A DNA stretch of 64,000 bases from an uncultured Desulfatitalea sp. (GTDB lineage Bacteria > Desulfobacterota > Desulfobacteria > Desulfobacterales > Desulfosarcinaceae), in NCBI GenBank assembly GCA_937868765.1, contig CALMNL010000003.1, forward strand, positions 434,001-498,000, in the 5' to 3' direction. Positions 8,711 through 18,007 of the stretch are shown in pieces. Each line of letters starts with the position of its first letter. Positions within the stretch are counted from its first letter, which is position 1. The notes below the pieces were generated by a model. The model had not been told where the DNA came from and did not search any database. It was given only the letters and a program-made list of their open reading frames with translations. Position numbers and translations under genes: made by a program.

Positions 8711-9613
8711 TCAGGGGCTGAGCGGCCCGGCACCAGAGGATTTGGCTGTTTCCCCTTTTTCCGTGTACAGGTGGTCCACCATGTTCAACCCGACGAAATC
8801 GTGTGAAAAAGAGGTCATTTGAAAACGGCAGTCGCTTTCCATCGTGTCGCATTCCTTTTTGTGGATGCGTTGCTCGGGTAACAGACGATGGGAAAATTTG
8901 AGCGATTCGGCAAACAGGAAAACCGGCACCTTGTACGCATGGCAGATGCTGACCACATTGGCGGTCCCTGGGCCGGTGATGGCCTGGCCTTCGGCAGTGA
9001 TGGTCACGGCACTGATGAAGAGTTTGTCGGTCTGGCCCAGGTAGTGGCTCAGGTTGTGCTCGGGGATGAGCAGGTAATCGATCTTATGGGCGTCGAAGGC
9101 GTTGACCAGATCCTTGGTGCGCAGGAAATCCTGCTTGAGCACCAGCACTTTGAACGGTCGCTTCAACTCGTTATGGGCGCGAACGAAGCCATCGCGGATG
9201 TAAGCGGTGGGTGAATGGGCGATAATGAAGTCGTTCGGCTCAATGAGCGACGTACATTGTTCGGACAATTTCAGCGTATCGGCCTCGAAGCGCTGCAGCT
9301 TGTTCTGGAGAATCTTGAAAACGACACTCTTGGCTGCCGCCAGATCCTTTTCACGGCTGGCCTGCAGTTCGTCTTCAAACTCTTCGATCAGGTGCACCAG
9401 CGGCACTACTTTGGGTTCGGTCTCGCGGATGACCGTATTCAGCGCCAGCAGCGAAGATCTGAACTGGTCATCGTCGCACGCGAGCCGTCGAACCGCTTCG
9501 ATGTATGATTTGAGCGCCACTACCGTGGTTCGGGAAGTGCCCAGGGCGTTCATGTAGTCCCGGACCAGGGGGTATAGTGTTTGATGGACATTGGTTTCCA
9601 TATGCATTTCCAT
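8711..9613 (-). CDS. eIF-2B alpha/beta/delta-like family protein
   Basis: A 300-residue member of the family that includes eIF2B regulatory subunits, ribose-1,5-bisphosphate isomerase and methylthioribose-1-phosphate isomerase. An N-terminal helical half (about 1-120) is followed by a Rossmann-like half with IIAHSPTAYIRDGF, IDYLLIPEHNLSHYLGQTDKLFISAVTITAEGQAITGPGTANV and YKVPVFLFAESLKFS. The isomerase-type Asp in the usual VGADRI segment is not obvious (TDKLFISA instead), so enzymatic function is uncertain. In bacteria the family probably acts on sugar phosphates rather than in translation. It ends 26 nt... upstream of nothing shared with kup, and the NhaD-type transporter gene precedes it in the same direction by 26 nt, suggesting one transcript. 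The start is tentative: SD is poor and the second Met (residue 3) or third (residue 5) is possible. Confidence 0.7.
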   Translation of the reverse strand: MEMHMETNVHQTLYPLVRDYMNALGTSRTTVVALKSYIEAVRRLACDDDQFRSSLLALNTVIRETEPKVVPLVHLIEEFEDELQASREKDLAAAKSVVFKILQNKLQRFEADTLKLSEQCTSLIEPNDFIIAHSPTAYIRDGFVRAHNELKRPFKVLVLKQDFLRTKDLVNAFDAHKIDYLLIPEHNLSHYLGQTDKLFISAVTITAEGQAITGPGTANVVSICHAYKVPVFLFAESLKFSHRLLPEQRIHKKECDTMESDCRFQMTSFSHDFVGLNMVDHLYTEKGETAKSSGAGPLSP

Positions 9614-9639
9614 TTATTTTTAGCATTAAGGTGCCTGGC

Positions 9640-10947
9640 CTACATAGCCATCCATAAATAAACCATCAGTACCAGTGATGCCACCACCAGGGATAAGATG
9701 GTCCCCGGTGCGCTCCAGCGGGCGTATTGCCCGAAGCTGACATGATAACCGGACTTTTTCAAAATGGCCATGGAGACGATGTTGGCCGATGCGCCGATCA
9801 GGGTGAGGTTGCCGCCCAGGCAGGCTCCCAGGGAAAGCGCCCACCATAGAATGTTATGAGGAATGGGATTGGTTTCGAGCATCATGCGCACGATGGGAAT
9901 CATGGTGATGGTGAAGGGGATGTTGTCGATGAAGCCTGAGGCGATGCCGGATACCCACAGCACCATAAGCATCATCACATAGGGATTGGACCCCACGCGC
10001 ATGAAAATGTGGCGCGCCACCCATTCGATCACCCCCATCTCTTCCATGGCGCCCACCAGGATGAAAAGGCCCGCAAAGAAGAGCAGGGTGCTCCACTCCA
10101 CCTCCATCAGAACGTGCTCGATGTCCATCCGGGTGATGGTGAACAGCACCATGGCTACCGTGAGGGCCACCACGCCTGCCGAGAGATGGGTGATGGTGTG
10201 GGTGACGAACAGCAACAGGGCCACGCACATGCAGCCGACGCTTTTCAAGAGAAACGTACGGTCGATTTTGAACGATAGGAAATCGAGGTCGATCTTTTCG
10301 ATGAGCATCTGTACCGAGAAGAGCTTGGTCAGATTGTCGTCGATGGGCTTGAAGCTCTTGCGATTGGTGGCCAGAAAGTAAAAGATGACGCTCACCGTGG
10401 CAAGGAGCACCGGAATGAAGAGATACCCGATGAACTGATTGAAGGTCAGACCCACCTTGGAGCCGATGATGATGTTGGGCGGGTCGCCGATGAGAGTGGC
10501 CGTGCCCCCCAGGTTGGAGGCCATGACCAGGGCCACTACGTAGATCTTGGGGTCCAAACCCATGCCCTGGGTCAGTTCAATGATGATGGGCACCATGATG
10601 AGGACGGTGGTGACATTGTCGAGGAAGGCGGAGAGCACAGCCGTGGCGATACAGAACATCACCAGGATTCTCACCGGTTGACCGCCGGTCAGCTTGGCGA
10701 TGCGCACGGTGAGGATGGTGAAAAAACCCGATTTGCGCAGCACGGCCACGATTCCCATCATGCCGATGAGCAGCATGATCGTTTCGAAATCAACGAACTT
10801 GGCGGCGTCCTGTACCTCGATAACCCTCAGAATCAAGAGGATCATCACCCCCAAGACGGCGGCCACGGCCTTGTGCAGCCACTCGAACGAGATGGCCACA
10901 TAGACGGCAATAAATATGACCACTGGTATCCATGCATTTGGTTCCAT
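9640..10947 (-). CDS. NhaD/ArsB-family ion transporter (SLC13/P-protein type)
   Basis: A 435-residue polytopic membrane protein of the ion transporter superfamily, with two inverted halves. It carries the paired motifs ATAVLSAFLDNVTTVLIMVPI with NLGGTATLIGDPPNIIIGSK in the first half, and ASGFIDNIPFTITMIPI with GACLGGNLTLIGASANIV in the second. These are typical of P-protein/NhaD/ArsB carriers for Na+/H+ exchange, arsenite or dicarboxylates. The substrate cannot be told from sequence. A GAGG ribosome site precedes the ATG. The downstream eIF2B-like gene is likely co-transcribed. Confidence 0.88.
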   Translation of the reverse strand: MEPNAWIPVVIFIAVYVAISFEWLHKAVAAVLGVMILLILRVIEVQDAAKFVDFETIMLLIGMMGIVAVLRKSGFFTILTVRIAKLTGGQPVRILVMFCIATAVLSAFLDNVTTVLIMVPIIIELTQGMGLDPKIYVVALVMASNLGGTATLIGDPPNIIIGSKVGLTFNQFIGYLFIPVLLATVSVIFYFLATNRKSFKPIDDNLTKLFSVQMLIEKIDLDFLSFKIDRTFLLKSVGCMCVALLLFVTHTITHLSAGVVALTVAMVLFTITRMDIEHVLMEVEWSTLLFFAGLFILVGAMEEMGVIEWVARHIFMRVGSNPYVMMLMVLWVSGIASGFIDNIPFTITMIPIVRMMLETNPIPHNILWWALSLGACLGGNLTLIGASANIVSMAILKKSGYHVSFGQYARWSAPGTILSLVVASLVLMVYLWMAM

Positions 10948-11024
10948 TCGTAAACCTCGAAGCAGATAGTCTTCACCGCTGGCGTTGAAAACCTTCCGGC
11001 GGTAGAGGAGAATTTAATTCATTC

Positions 11025-11348
11025 CTAATTCACACGCTGCATGGCTTCAAACTCCGCAACCTTTTTCCTGACTTTCATGCTTTTAATGACCAGGACGGTC
11101 GCTGCGAGGATCACCAGTGCAATTACGATGGATAAAAGGTCCACTCCATTTTGCGTGAATTTGACGAGGCCGGACCCCAAAGAAAAAATGCCGCCCACAC
11201 CCAATAGAAGAATCACGATGCTATGGCAGTTTCCCACCCAAGCCGCAGAGGCCCACGCCGGCTTGCGCGGGTTACGCGCCGCCAATAATACGATACAAAA
11301 GAACAAAACCGCCAACGAAATAGCTGCCGACCCCACAATGATATGCAT
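11025..11348 (-). CDS. Small integral membrane protein, unknown function
   Basis: A 107-residue protein with three hydrophobic stretches (about 5-23, 43-57 and 70-88) and a basic C-terminal tail (KSMKVRKKVAEFEAMQRVN). A strong SD (GGGAAGGGGAG) sits 3-6 nt before the ATG. I recognise no family. It lies upstream of the NhaD-type transporter in the same direction (78 nt gap) and may share its transcript. Confidence 0.65.
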   Translation of the reverse strand: MHIIVGSAAISLAVLFFCIVLLAARNPRKPAWASAAWVGNCHSIVILLLGVGGIFSLGSGLVKFTQNGVDLLSIVIALVILAATVLVIKSMKVRKKVAEFEAMQRVN

Positions 11349-11535
11349 ATGCTCCCCTTCCCGTCACAGCCGATTCCAGGAACGGTTCAGATGGCCGTTC
11401 CATTGCGGATGCGAGCGAACTTCCATCCGTCGTTTACCGCGAGCTGAGTAGAATAACACGGGTAACATTACAGGGGGCTTTCATGAGTCTTACAATTTGG
11501 AAAGGTTGCGGCCGGCATTCGATAAAAATGGGTAA

Positions 11536-12960
11536 TCAGGAACGCTTGACTTGGAAGAGCGGCGCGCGCAGCGGCAAGCAGACAGTAAAGGTGGCGCCAC
11601 AGCCAGGCGTGCTGGCAACTTGGACAGTGCCTCGGTGGGCGTGAACCACTGCGCGGACCATGCTCAAGCCCAGTCCAAGCCCTTTGTGGGTGGCCTGGGA
11701 GCCACGGTAAAGACGATCCCAGATCTTTTTGATCTCTTCCGGTTCGATTCCCACGCCGGTGTCGACCACCTGAAGTTCGATGTGGTCTGGCTGGTTTTTG
11801 ATCGTTACGCGCACCACGCTTCCGGGTTCCGAAAATTTCACCGCATTGTCCAGCAAATTAGCCAGCACCTGTCCGATGCGGTCGGCATCCACTTCCAGTT
11901 CGGCGCTTGGTGCAAAATCGGTTTCAATCCGAACCCCTTTTTCCTCACCGACGTATTGGTACATGTCGACGATTCGCGCCGCCAGCTGAACCAGGTCGGC
12001 CTGCTTCATATAAAGCCGCATGGTGCCGGCTTCGGCCTCCGAGATGTCCATGAGCATATTAAGCATACGCAGGATGCGGTCCGATTCATCCATGCACTCC
12101 TGAAGGGCCTCGCGGTAGGCCATGATATTGGAACCCTTTTGGAGAGCGGATTCGGCGATATTGCGAAAGCGGGTCATGGGTGTGCGCAGGTCGTGGGCCA
12201 CGGTATCCAGGGAGTTTTTCATCCCCTGGATCAGCAGATCGATTTTTTCTATCATCCGGTTGAACAGTTCCCCCAATTCATCCAGTTCGTCACTGGTGCG
12301 GGTGGGCTGCACGCGGGCATCCAACCGGCCAGCCTCAATGGAAGCCACCGTATCGATCAGGTGCCGCAGGGGACGCAGCGTGCGTCGCGATAAAAATGCG
12401 CCTCCGCCGGCAGCCAGCATAATCAGTGGGATGGAAACCAGAAAAAAACTCTCTTCATAGCGGTTCAGGATGGCCAAACGATCCTGGGTGCTGATGCCCA
12501 CCTGAAAAAGCGTTCCGTCCGCATGGCTGGCGGTAAATACTTCGAGGTAATATTTGCCGGTGTGATTGGGGAGGGATGTCCATTGCCCGACCGCCTTAGA
12601 GGGCATCTGTTTCAGAAGGCTGAGGTCGAAGTCTTTCCAATATTGAGGGAAGTATATGTGATCATTTCTACCCGGCGCCGGCAGCGTCCGGGTGAAAAAG
12701 GGGTTGTTCTTCCGCAGGCGATCGTTCTCCAGGACTTTGCTGTCAAATGCGGTCCACCCCCCTGATCGATACTGCTCCTGAAGGCTTTGGACTTCGCCGG
12801 CGATCATCAATCGATCCTGCCGGGCCAAGGTCCCCTCCAGGAAGACATAGGCGAAAACGGTCAGCCCGACAAAACTGCAGGCGAAGAGAAGGGAATAGCC
12901 TGCGGCGATTTTAAACCCAATGGTTTTACTGAATTTGAGAATCCGGGGCGTTAAGGACAT
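11536..12960 (-). CDS. Sensor histidine kinase (HAMP-HisKA-HATPase)
   Basis: A 474-residue membrane sensor kinase. TM1 is near residues 18-42, followed by a ~125-residue periplasmic sensor region. TM2 is near 172-190, a HAMP linker near 192-245, and the HisKA H-box is DTVAHDLRTPMTRFR with phospho-acceptor His256. The HATPase core shows the N-box LLDNAVKF (Asn372), DTGVGIEPEE and GLGLGLSMVRAV. Its start lies 35 nt inside the end of the response regulator gene, so the pair is co-translated and should be cognate. The stimulus is unknown. Confidence 0.93.
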   Translation of the reverse strand: MSLTPRILKFSKTIGFKIAAGYSLLFACSFVGLTVFAYVFLEGTLARQDRLMIAGEVQSLQEQYRSGGWTAFDSKVLENDRLRKNNPFFTRTLPAPGRNDHIYFPQYWKDFDLSLLKQMPSKAVGQWTSLPNHTGKYYLEVFTASHADGTLFQVGISTQDRLAILNRYEESFFLVSIPLIMLAAGGGAFLSRRTLRPLRHLIDTVASIEAGRLDARVQPTRTSDELDELGELFNRMIEKIDLLIQGMKNSLDTVAHDLRTPMTRFRNIAESALQKGSNIMAYREALQECMDESDRILRMLNMLMDISEAEAGTMRLYMKQADLVQLAARIVDMYQYVGEEKGVRIETDFAPSAELEVDADRIGQVLANLLDNAVKFSEPGSVVRVTIKNQPDHIELQVVDTGVGIEPEEIKKIWDRLYRGSQATHKGLGLGLSMVRAVVHAHRGTVQVASTPGCGATFTVCLPLRAPLFQVKRS

Positions 12961-13615
12961 AGCCGATACCGCGTATGGTTTGAATCATCTTCTGGGAAAA
13001 ATTCTTGTCGATCTTGTTTCGCAGTCGGCATACGAGCACATCCACTACGTTGGTTTGCGGGTCGAAATGCATGTCCCAGATCTGCTCCATGATCATGGTT
13101 TTGGAAACGGTGCGGCCGCGATTGCGCAGGAGGTATTCCAACAGGGCATACTCTTTGGGCTGCAATTCGATGAGCTGCCCGCCGCGGCGGACCTTGCGTT
13201 CCAGGAGGTCCACGGCCAGGTCGCCGCAGGTGATCCGGTTGCCTTCAAAGGGTTTGGACGAACGGCGTACCAGCGCCTGCACCCTGGCGAGCAGTTCCGC
13301 GAAGATAAACGGTTTGACCATATAATCGTCGGCACCGCTCTGCAGTCCTTTGATGCGGTCATCGACCGTATGCTTGGCGCTCAAAACGAGGATCGGGATA
13401 TCGATATGGCGGCTGCGTAACAGATCGATGAGGCTCAAACCGTCCAGCTTGGGCAGCATGATGTCGATGATCGCGACATCGTACTTGATCTCCTTGGCGA
13501 ACTGGAAGGCCTGCTCGCCATCCTGGGTGCTGTCGACGACAAAACCGGCTTCGCGCAATCCCTTGGTGACAAAAGAGGCGATCTTGGGATCGTCTTCCAC
13601 TAACAGGACTTTCAT
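12926..13615 (-). CDS. OmpR/PhoB-family response regulator
   Basis: A 229-residue response regulator. The receiver domain (1-118) has the acidic pocket (VEDD), phospho-acceptor Asp51 (AIIDIMLPKLDGL), and conserved LSAK and VKPF motifs. The winged-helix DNA-binding domain (about 128-222) includes LQPKEYALLEYLLRNRGRTVSK and VDVLVCRLRNKID. SD GAGGAG is well spaced. It is first in a two-gene operon with the overlapping kinase gene. Targets are unknown; the adjacent DUF4382/5666/6502 operon lies directly upstream on the same strand. Confidence 0.95.
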   Translation of the reverse strand: MKVLLVEDDPKIASFVTKGLREAGFVVDSTQDGEQAFQFAKEIKYDVAIIDIMLPKLDGLSLIDLLRSRHIDIPILVLSAKHTVDDRIKGLQSGADDYMVKPFIFAELLARVQALVRRSSKPFEGNRITCGDLAVDLLERKVRRGGQLIELQPKEYALLEYLLRNRGRTVSKTMIMEQIWDMHFDPQTNVVDVLVCRLRNKIDKNFSQKMIQTIRGIGYVLNAPDSQIQ

Positions 13616-13738
13616 AGGGCTCCTCGCATCCCGACATCCAGAAGGTTTGTTCCGGTCAGGTCGACTGGTGAAGGGATTGTAATAGGACTGAATATCGCAG
13701 TTGCGAGGAAAACACCATAACCGATTGGGGCGGATGGG

Positions 13739-13770
13739 GCAGGCCCCCCGGATCGGCTCCGGGGGCCTGC
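13739..13770 (-). terminator. GC-rich hairpin after the DUF4382 gene
   Basis: A strong stem (GCAGGCCCCC-CGG against CCGGGGGCCTGC, one bulged C) lies between the DUF4382 stop and the response regulator start. There is no U-run. The apical sequence CCGGATCGGCTCC recurs in another hairpin at 38428-38440. Confidence 0.55.
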
Positions 13771-13803
13771 GGGTTTGGCGGTAAATGGGGCGGATAGTAA
13801 ATG

Positions 13804-15426
13804 CTATTCAGATTCCGTCGGTACGATCAAAACCACCGTGGCTTCGAAAACCGCATCGCCCGCCTCGGCAGGGCAGGTGTAAAATCCATAGAGCAGCACT
13901 GAATCGCCCGGCGCGACGGTGTTCAAAAAGGTCGGCGGCAGAGCACCGGGTCGCAGATCGCCTATGTGTGCCAGGGGGGTCACATAGACCGGTCCTTCAT
14001 CGGTTTGCAGAATCCGCTCGTCGAGATCGATGGCACTGACGGTGGTGTTCAGTGCATCGGGCAGGACTGTTAGCCATGCGGCGGTAAGGGCCGGTTCACT
14101 GGTTGGCGCGACGCCCAGGTTCACGGTGCGTGGCCGGCAGGCCACCATTTCGGTCAGCTGGCCGGGGGTCAGCAATCCGTCGAACTGGACGTGGATCGGC
14201 GCGAGGGTTGGAAGGAACACAGGGGTCCCAAGCGTGTCGATGGTCAAGTTGTTGCCGCCCGTTGTGGGCTCCACCGCGGTGAGCTGACCGCTGAACAGTT
14301 GGGGGCGCAGCAGGACGGCTACTGCCACGATGCTGCCATCCACCTGTGCCTTGCCGATGATCCGGGCGCGCATGCCCGGCTGAATGGAGTCGGGTGTGAA
14401 GCGCACATCACAGGCCCAGAGGATCAGTGTTTCGGGTCTCAGGACAATGGCCTGGGCTTCCGGATTCGGGTCGAAGTCCAAGTCCAGCATGAACTGGCCA
14501 TCGCTGACGGCCTGGGTGACCGTTCCTGTGAAAAGATCCACATCCCCGATCACCACCATGCTGGCCAGAAGACCGTCTTCCTGCAGCATGCCCCGCACGT
14601 GCACCCAGTCGCCGACTTCCAGGGATTGAGAATCGGCGCTGTCGCCGTTGGCGTCGATGTAGGCCGTAGCATCATCCAACTGGACCGGTACCGCGAAATT
14701 GCTGTGCGGGATGGCCAGGTTGAAGCCCACGACGGTCTGGCCATCCTCACCCAGAACCAGGCTTTCGATGGCGCCGTGCAGGATCCGGGGGCATAGCTGG
14801 AAATCACCCACGAGCTGTACATCGACGAACACCACCGGCCGGAAATTCTTCTGGTTGCCTACGGAGACATGAATGGACTTTTCGCAGTCGATATCCACCG
14901 TGACCACGACGGTGGAACCCACGGCCACATGCACGCCGCTTCTGAAATTGAGGTCGATTTTACCGCTGGGAAGGCGGAAATACTCAAAAGTGGATGAGCC
15001 GTCCAGCTGGATCTTTTCGCCCACGACCACATGCTGGTAGGAGACGGTCGAGACCTCGTTTTCGGCGATCTCCAGGCGGATTTTGCCGTATACGCCCACG
15101 GGAATATCGGCGAAGGTCAACAGCGCGCCACCGTCCTGTTCATCTTCCGAACGCAGGCTGAGCAGGTCATACCGCACCGGTTGGTCCGGATTGAAAATCA
15201 CCACCGGATGGCCGCCGTTTTCGGGCAACAGTTCGGCCCGGCTGATGTCGATCCAGATGTGATCGTAATCATCGGTCGGGCCGTCGGTCAGCATCACGGC
15301 CATGGTGCCGGTGGCGCTTTGGGTGTCGGTGGCATCGCTCGATCCACCACCGCCACCGCCGCAAGCCGTCAGGCCCATTATAAAAGCCAGACTGAACACT
15401 AAACACCAAACGCTTTTGTTTTTCAT
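13804..15426 (-). CDS. DUF4382-domain lipoprotein
   Basis: A 540-residue secreted lipoprotein of unknown function. The signal peptide ends in a lipobox (MGLTAC then GGGGGG), followed by a DUF4382-type beta domain (about residues 40-180; GTMAVMLTDGPTDDYDHIWI, then FADIPVGVYGKIRLEI). The C-terminal ~350 residues are beta-rich with repeated OB-like segments (for example VGDWVHVRGMLQEDG). The ATG at 15426 is preferred over an upstream TTG because AAAGGAGG sits 6 nt before it. Last gene of the DUF6502-DUF5666-DUF4382 set. Probably membrane-anchored at the cell surface or periplasm. Confidence 0.8.
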   Translation of the reverse strand: MKNKSVWCLVFSLAFIMGLTACGGGGGGSSDATDTQSATGTMAVMLTDGPTDDYDHIWIDISRAELLPENGGHPVVIFNPDQPVRYDLLSLRSEDEQDGGALLTFADIPVGVYGKIRLEIAENEVSTVSYQHVVVGEKIQLDGSSTFEYFRLPSGKIDLNFRSGVHVAVGSTVVVTVDIDCEKSIHVSVGNQKNFRPVVFVDVQLVGDFQLCPRILHGAIESLVLGEDGQTVVGFNLAIPHSNFAVPVQLDDATAYIDANGDSADSQSLEVGDWVHVRGMLQEDGLLASMVVIGDVDLFTGTVTQAVSDGQFMLDLDFDPNPEAQAIVLRPETLILWACDVRFTPDSIQPGMRARIIGKAQVDGSIVAVAVLLRPQLFSGQLTAVEPTTGGNNLTIDTLGTPVFLPTLAPIHVQFDGLLTPGQLTEMVACRPRTVNLGVAPTSEPALTAAWLTVLPDALNTTVSAIDLDERILQTDEGPVYVTPLAHIGDLRPGALPPTFLNTVAPGDSVLLYGFYTCPAEAGDAVFEATVVLIVPTESE

Positions 15427-15503
15427 CTTCAACCTCCTTTATGGTTACTGGTATGGCCGATATCGAAGGACCGGTCATCGCCCTGGTGGTGGACCGGCAG
15501 ACA

Positions 15504-16967
15504 TTACCGTATGACGGCCATGATCTCATAGATCAGCTGCCCATCTTCCCAGCGGCCGGTCACCCTGGCCAGCGAACCGATGGATAAGGACGAGAGAAAT
15601 TCTTCACCGGTCAGGGCAACCGAATCGGTGTCGTAGAAGACAATCCCGCCATCGGCGTACGGGTCGATCCCGATGCCCATGAGTTCAAACTGCTGATCGG
15701 CGGTGCCGGTGACAGGCCCCTGCAGGAGATAGCGTGCATCTTGGGCATTGGTCAGGTTCTTGAAGATGTCGACCGCCAATACGGATCCATCCTGGCGGTG
15801 CTGAGCGGATACCCGCACATGATCCCCTGGGCTGATTCCCGTGAGGGTCAAGGCACCGCCGCGAATAAGCGTGAGCGGATTGAGGTGGATGGATAGCCCG
15901 TCGATACCCGCCAGGATAAGCGTCCGATTGGCTGTATCCACTGCAGCCACGTTGGACTCGAGGCGCACCCGGCTGGCGGCTTTCACCCTGCGGACATCGA
16001 GCAGGCGCTCCCGCAACCGGCCCTGAACCACGACCCGGACGCCCGTCTCGAGCTCTTCGGGGTCTATCCCTTCAAACCAGGTGGCGGCGTCGATGCGGAT
16101 GCGGTAGGGCCCCATGCGCCATAGGCCCACACCCAAGGAGGCGGTAATGAAGCCATCCATGGAGAATTCCTCCGCTGAATCGAAAAGGTCGGTGGCGAAT
16201 CGTCGCAGGGAGTCGGCCAGCAGGATCTCCCCGTTCAATGCGCCTTCGACCGCGACGGAATGATCTTCCGCCACGAGTTCCGCCGCATTCTGCACCCGGC
16301 TGTAATCCACCAACAGATCGTTGATCTGGAAATGCTTGGTGTTGGTATCGAGATTTTGGATGCGGCCCTTGACCAAAACGACGAGGTCCGGGGCCGTGTT
16401 TCCGGCGAGCAGAGCGACATGGCCCGCATGGATATCGCCGAGCGCATCCAGGGTGCCGCTGACTTGGAGCACCATATCTGGCGCCAGGGAGTCCACCGTC
16501 ACACCGGCCAGGGTGGTCTGCGGTTCGACAAAGACCGTCTGCCCCATGACATCGAGTTGGACGGTCTGCTCATCCAGTCGGGTCACCTGCCAAACCGGCC
16601 CCTGGACGTAATAGAAGAGATCGACCCGAAGGGCGGTGCCGTTCTGGTCGTCCTGGATGTCGCCTTGCACCACCACCCGCTGGCCGATGGGGATCAGGTT
16701 GCGGGCGGCTTCGTTGCCGGATCCTGCAAGCGCGCCCTCCACATAGATCTCGGCATGGCTGGTATCCAACTCCATGCCATTGACAAAGATGCTGCCGTAA
16801 TCCGAGACATCCCCCACGGTAACGCCGGTGCCGCCGATACCACCGCTGGCGCTCAGACTCTCCGACCCCGAGCTGCAGCCGCTTGCGATCAGCAGGACCG
16901 CCGCGATTGCCAGCCACCAGCACCATGGGGTGACCCCTGTGCGGAAGTATTTTTTCTTATTCATCAT
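15504..16967 (-). CDS. DUF5666-domain lipoprotein
   Basis: A 487-residue predicted lipoprotein with N-terminal MMNKKKYFRTG, a hydrophobic segment and a lipobox-like IASGC. Repeated ~60-residue beta modules of the DUF5666 type follow, recognisable by YGSIFVNGMELDTS, IGQRVVVQGDIQDDQNG, PDMVLQVSGTLDA, TGVRVVVQGRLRE and PGDHVRVSAQHRQDGS. The ATG at 16967 is chosen because GAGGAG lies 7 nt upstream; the upstream TTG would put this SD inside the gene. It overlaps the 3' end of the DUF6502 gene by about 11 nt, so the two are coupled. Function unknown. Confidence 0.8.
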   Translation of the reverse strand: MMNKKKYFRTGVTPWCWWLAIAAVLLIASGCSSGSESLSASGGIGGTGVTVGDVSDYGSIFVNGMELDTSHAEIYVEGALAGSGNEAARNLIPIGQRVVVQGDIQDDQNGTALRVDLFYYVQGPVWQVTRLDEQTVQLDVMGQTVFVEPQTTLAGVTVDSLAPDMVLQVSGTLDALGDIHAGHVALLAGNTAPDLVVLVKGRIQNLDTNTKHFQINDLLVDYSRVQNAAELVAEDHSVAVEGALNGEILLADSLRRFATDLFDSAEEFSMDGFITASLGVGLWRMGPYRIRIDAATWFEGIDPEELETGVRVVVQGRLRERLLDVRRVKAASRVRLESNVAAVDTANRTLILAGIDGLSIHLNPLTLIRGGALTLTGISPGDHVRVSAQHRQDGSVLAVDIFKNLTNAQDARYLLQGPVTGTADQQFELMGIGIDPYADGGIVFYDTDSVALTGEEFLSSLSIGSLARVTGRWEDGQLIYEIMAVIR

Positions 16968-17772
16968 CGACTGGCTCCTCAAAATAGTAGATCCCGACGC
17001 CGGCCTTGAAACGCCCTGTTCCTCCGACTTCGGGATGATTATCGCGGTCCTGCCGGGAAAGGTGCTTGTCCAGGGTTTCCAGCAGGTTCTGGGCCTTTTC
17101 CGTCGCCATGCGGCGGAAGGGGGCCAGGGCCTCCAGGGGAAGATTGTCGTAGGCGACTTTTCGCTGCAAGCGGGCCTGGGAAGGGTCGTTGTGCAGGTTG
17201 TGGCCGATGGTGGCGATCAGATGCGACACATCGGTGCCCAATATGTGCAATTTCATCTGGGCATCGTTGGAGGGCAGGTAGGCCCGTACCAGGAGTTCGA
17301 CGCTGCCGTCATCGGCCTGAGCGACGGCCTGAATGCGCTTGAGTTCGTCGATCACTGCCCGGGCAGGCACATCTCCGCTGTACCGTTTTACCAGCGCAGA
17401 GAAGCTGGCGGAGTTGCCGTGGAAGGGCAGGCGTGCCGGCTCTCCATCCGTTTTCTGAAATTCGTGATCACGCCGCCAGCCGGCAATTACCCGGGCCGCA
17501 CGGTTGTAATATTCGTCAAGGTCGTCATCTTTTTTCGCTGGCTGTTCCATGGCCTCTTTGACTGCTTTGCGGGTCAGGCCGGTGATGACAGCCACACGGG
17601 AGATGGATTGCTTGCGTCCCTGGATGTCGAATTCCTGCACGGCCACCCGGGTGAATACTTCTTTGGCGATTTCGGCAAAGGTACCGTAGGAGACGCCGTT
17701 GCGCAGCAGGATGCGCACCAGGGGCGTCAGGACACGAATAATCGCATTTCGCAGGGGGGATGGCGCGGCCAT
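16957..17772 (-). CDS. DUF6502-family protein, possible DNA-binding regulator
   Basis: A 271-residue protein starting at MAAPSPLRNAIIRVLTPLVR, typical of the DUF6502 family. The segment SISRVAVITGLTRKAVKEAME (about residues 52-72 from this Met) looks like a helix-turn-helix, and the rest is helical. A longer frame reaching a TTG at 17886 lies inside the promoter palindrome and is rejected as start. First gene of the operon, followed by the overlapping DUF5666 gene. A regulatory role is inferred from the HTH-like stretch, not from known biochemistry. Confidence 0.75.
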   Translation of the reverse strand: MAAPSPLRNAIIRVLTPLVRILLRNGVSYGTFAEIAKEVFTRVAVQEFDIQGRKQSISRVAVITGLTRKAVKEAMEQPAKKDDDLDEYYNRAARVIAGWRRDHEFQKTDGEPARLPFHGNSASFSALVKRYSGDVPARAVIDELKRIQAVAQADDGSVELLVRAYLPSNDAQMKLHILGTDVSHLIATIGHNLHNDPSQARLQRKVAYDNLPLEALAPFRRMATEKAQNLLETLDKHLSRQDRDNHPEVGGTGRFKAGVGIYYFEEPVDDE

Positions 17773-17868
17773 ACCGATTTTCCAGCACTTTAATTTGGGT
17801 TTGAACACCGGGCTGAGGTCTGAAGTGTTCTGAACAGGAGGTAGGAAAGGGGCCCGGGTGTCTATTAT

Positions 17869-17902
17869 TTGGGAAAATAATCCCAAAAAAAATTATTGTC
17901 AA
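17869..17902 (-). promoter_or_regulatory. Promoter with overlapping palindrome for the DUF6502 operon
   Basis: On the minus strand, TTGACA (17902-17897), a 17-nt T-rich spacer and TATTTT (17879-17874). An inverted repeat TTGGGA-N6-TCCCAA (17869-17886) covers the -10 element. An 11-bp near-perfect palindrome TGTTC-N-GAACA follows at 17826-17836 in the 5' UTR. The layout fits an operator that blocks RNA polymerase. Confidence 0.6.
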
Positions 17903-18007
17903 TCCATTTTTCATGCTGCCTTCGGGACGGCGGTTATGCTATGAAACTGATATCTTCCTTCCGTACTCCGACCTTCTCATGCGCCCGATCCGGGCAAGGA
18001 GGCCTGC

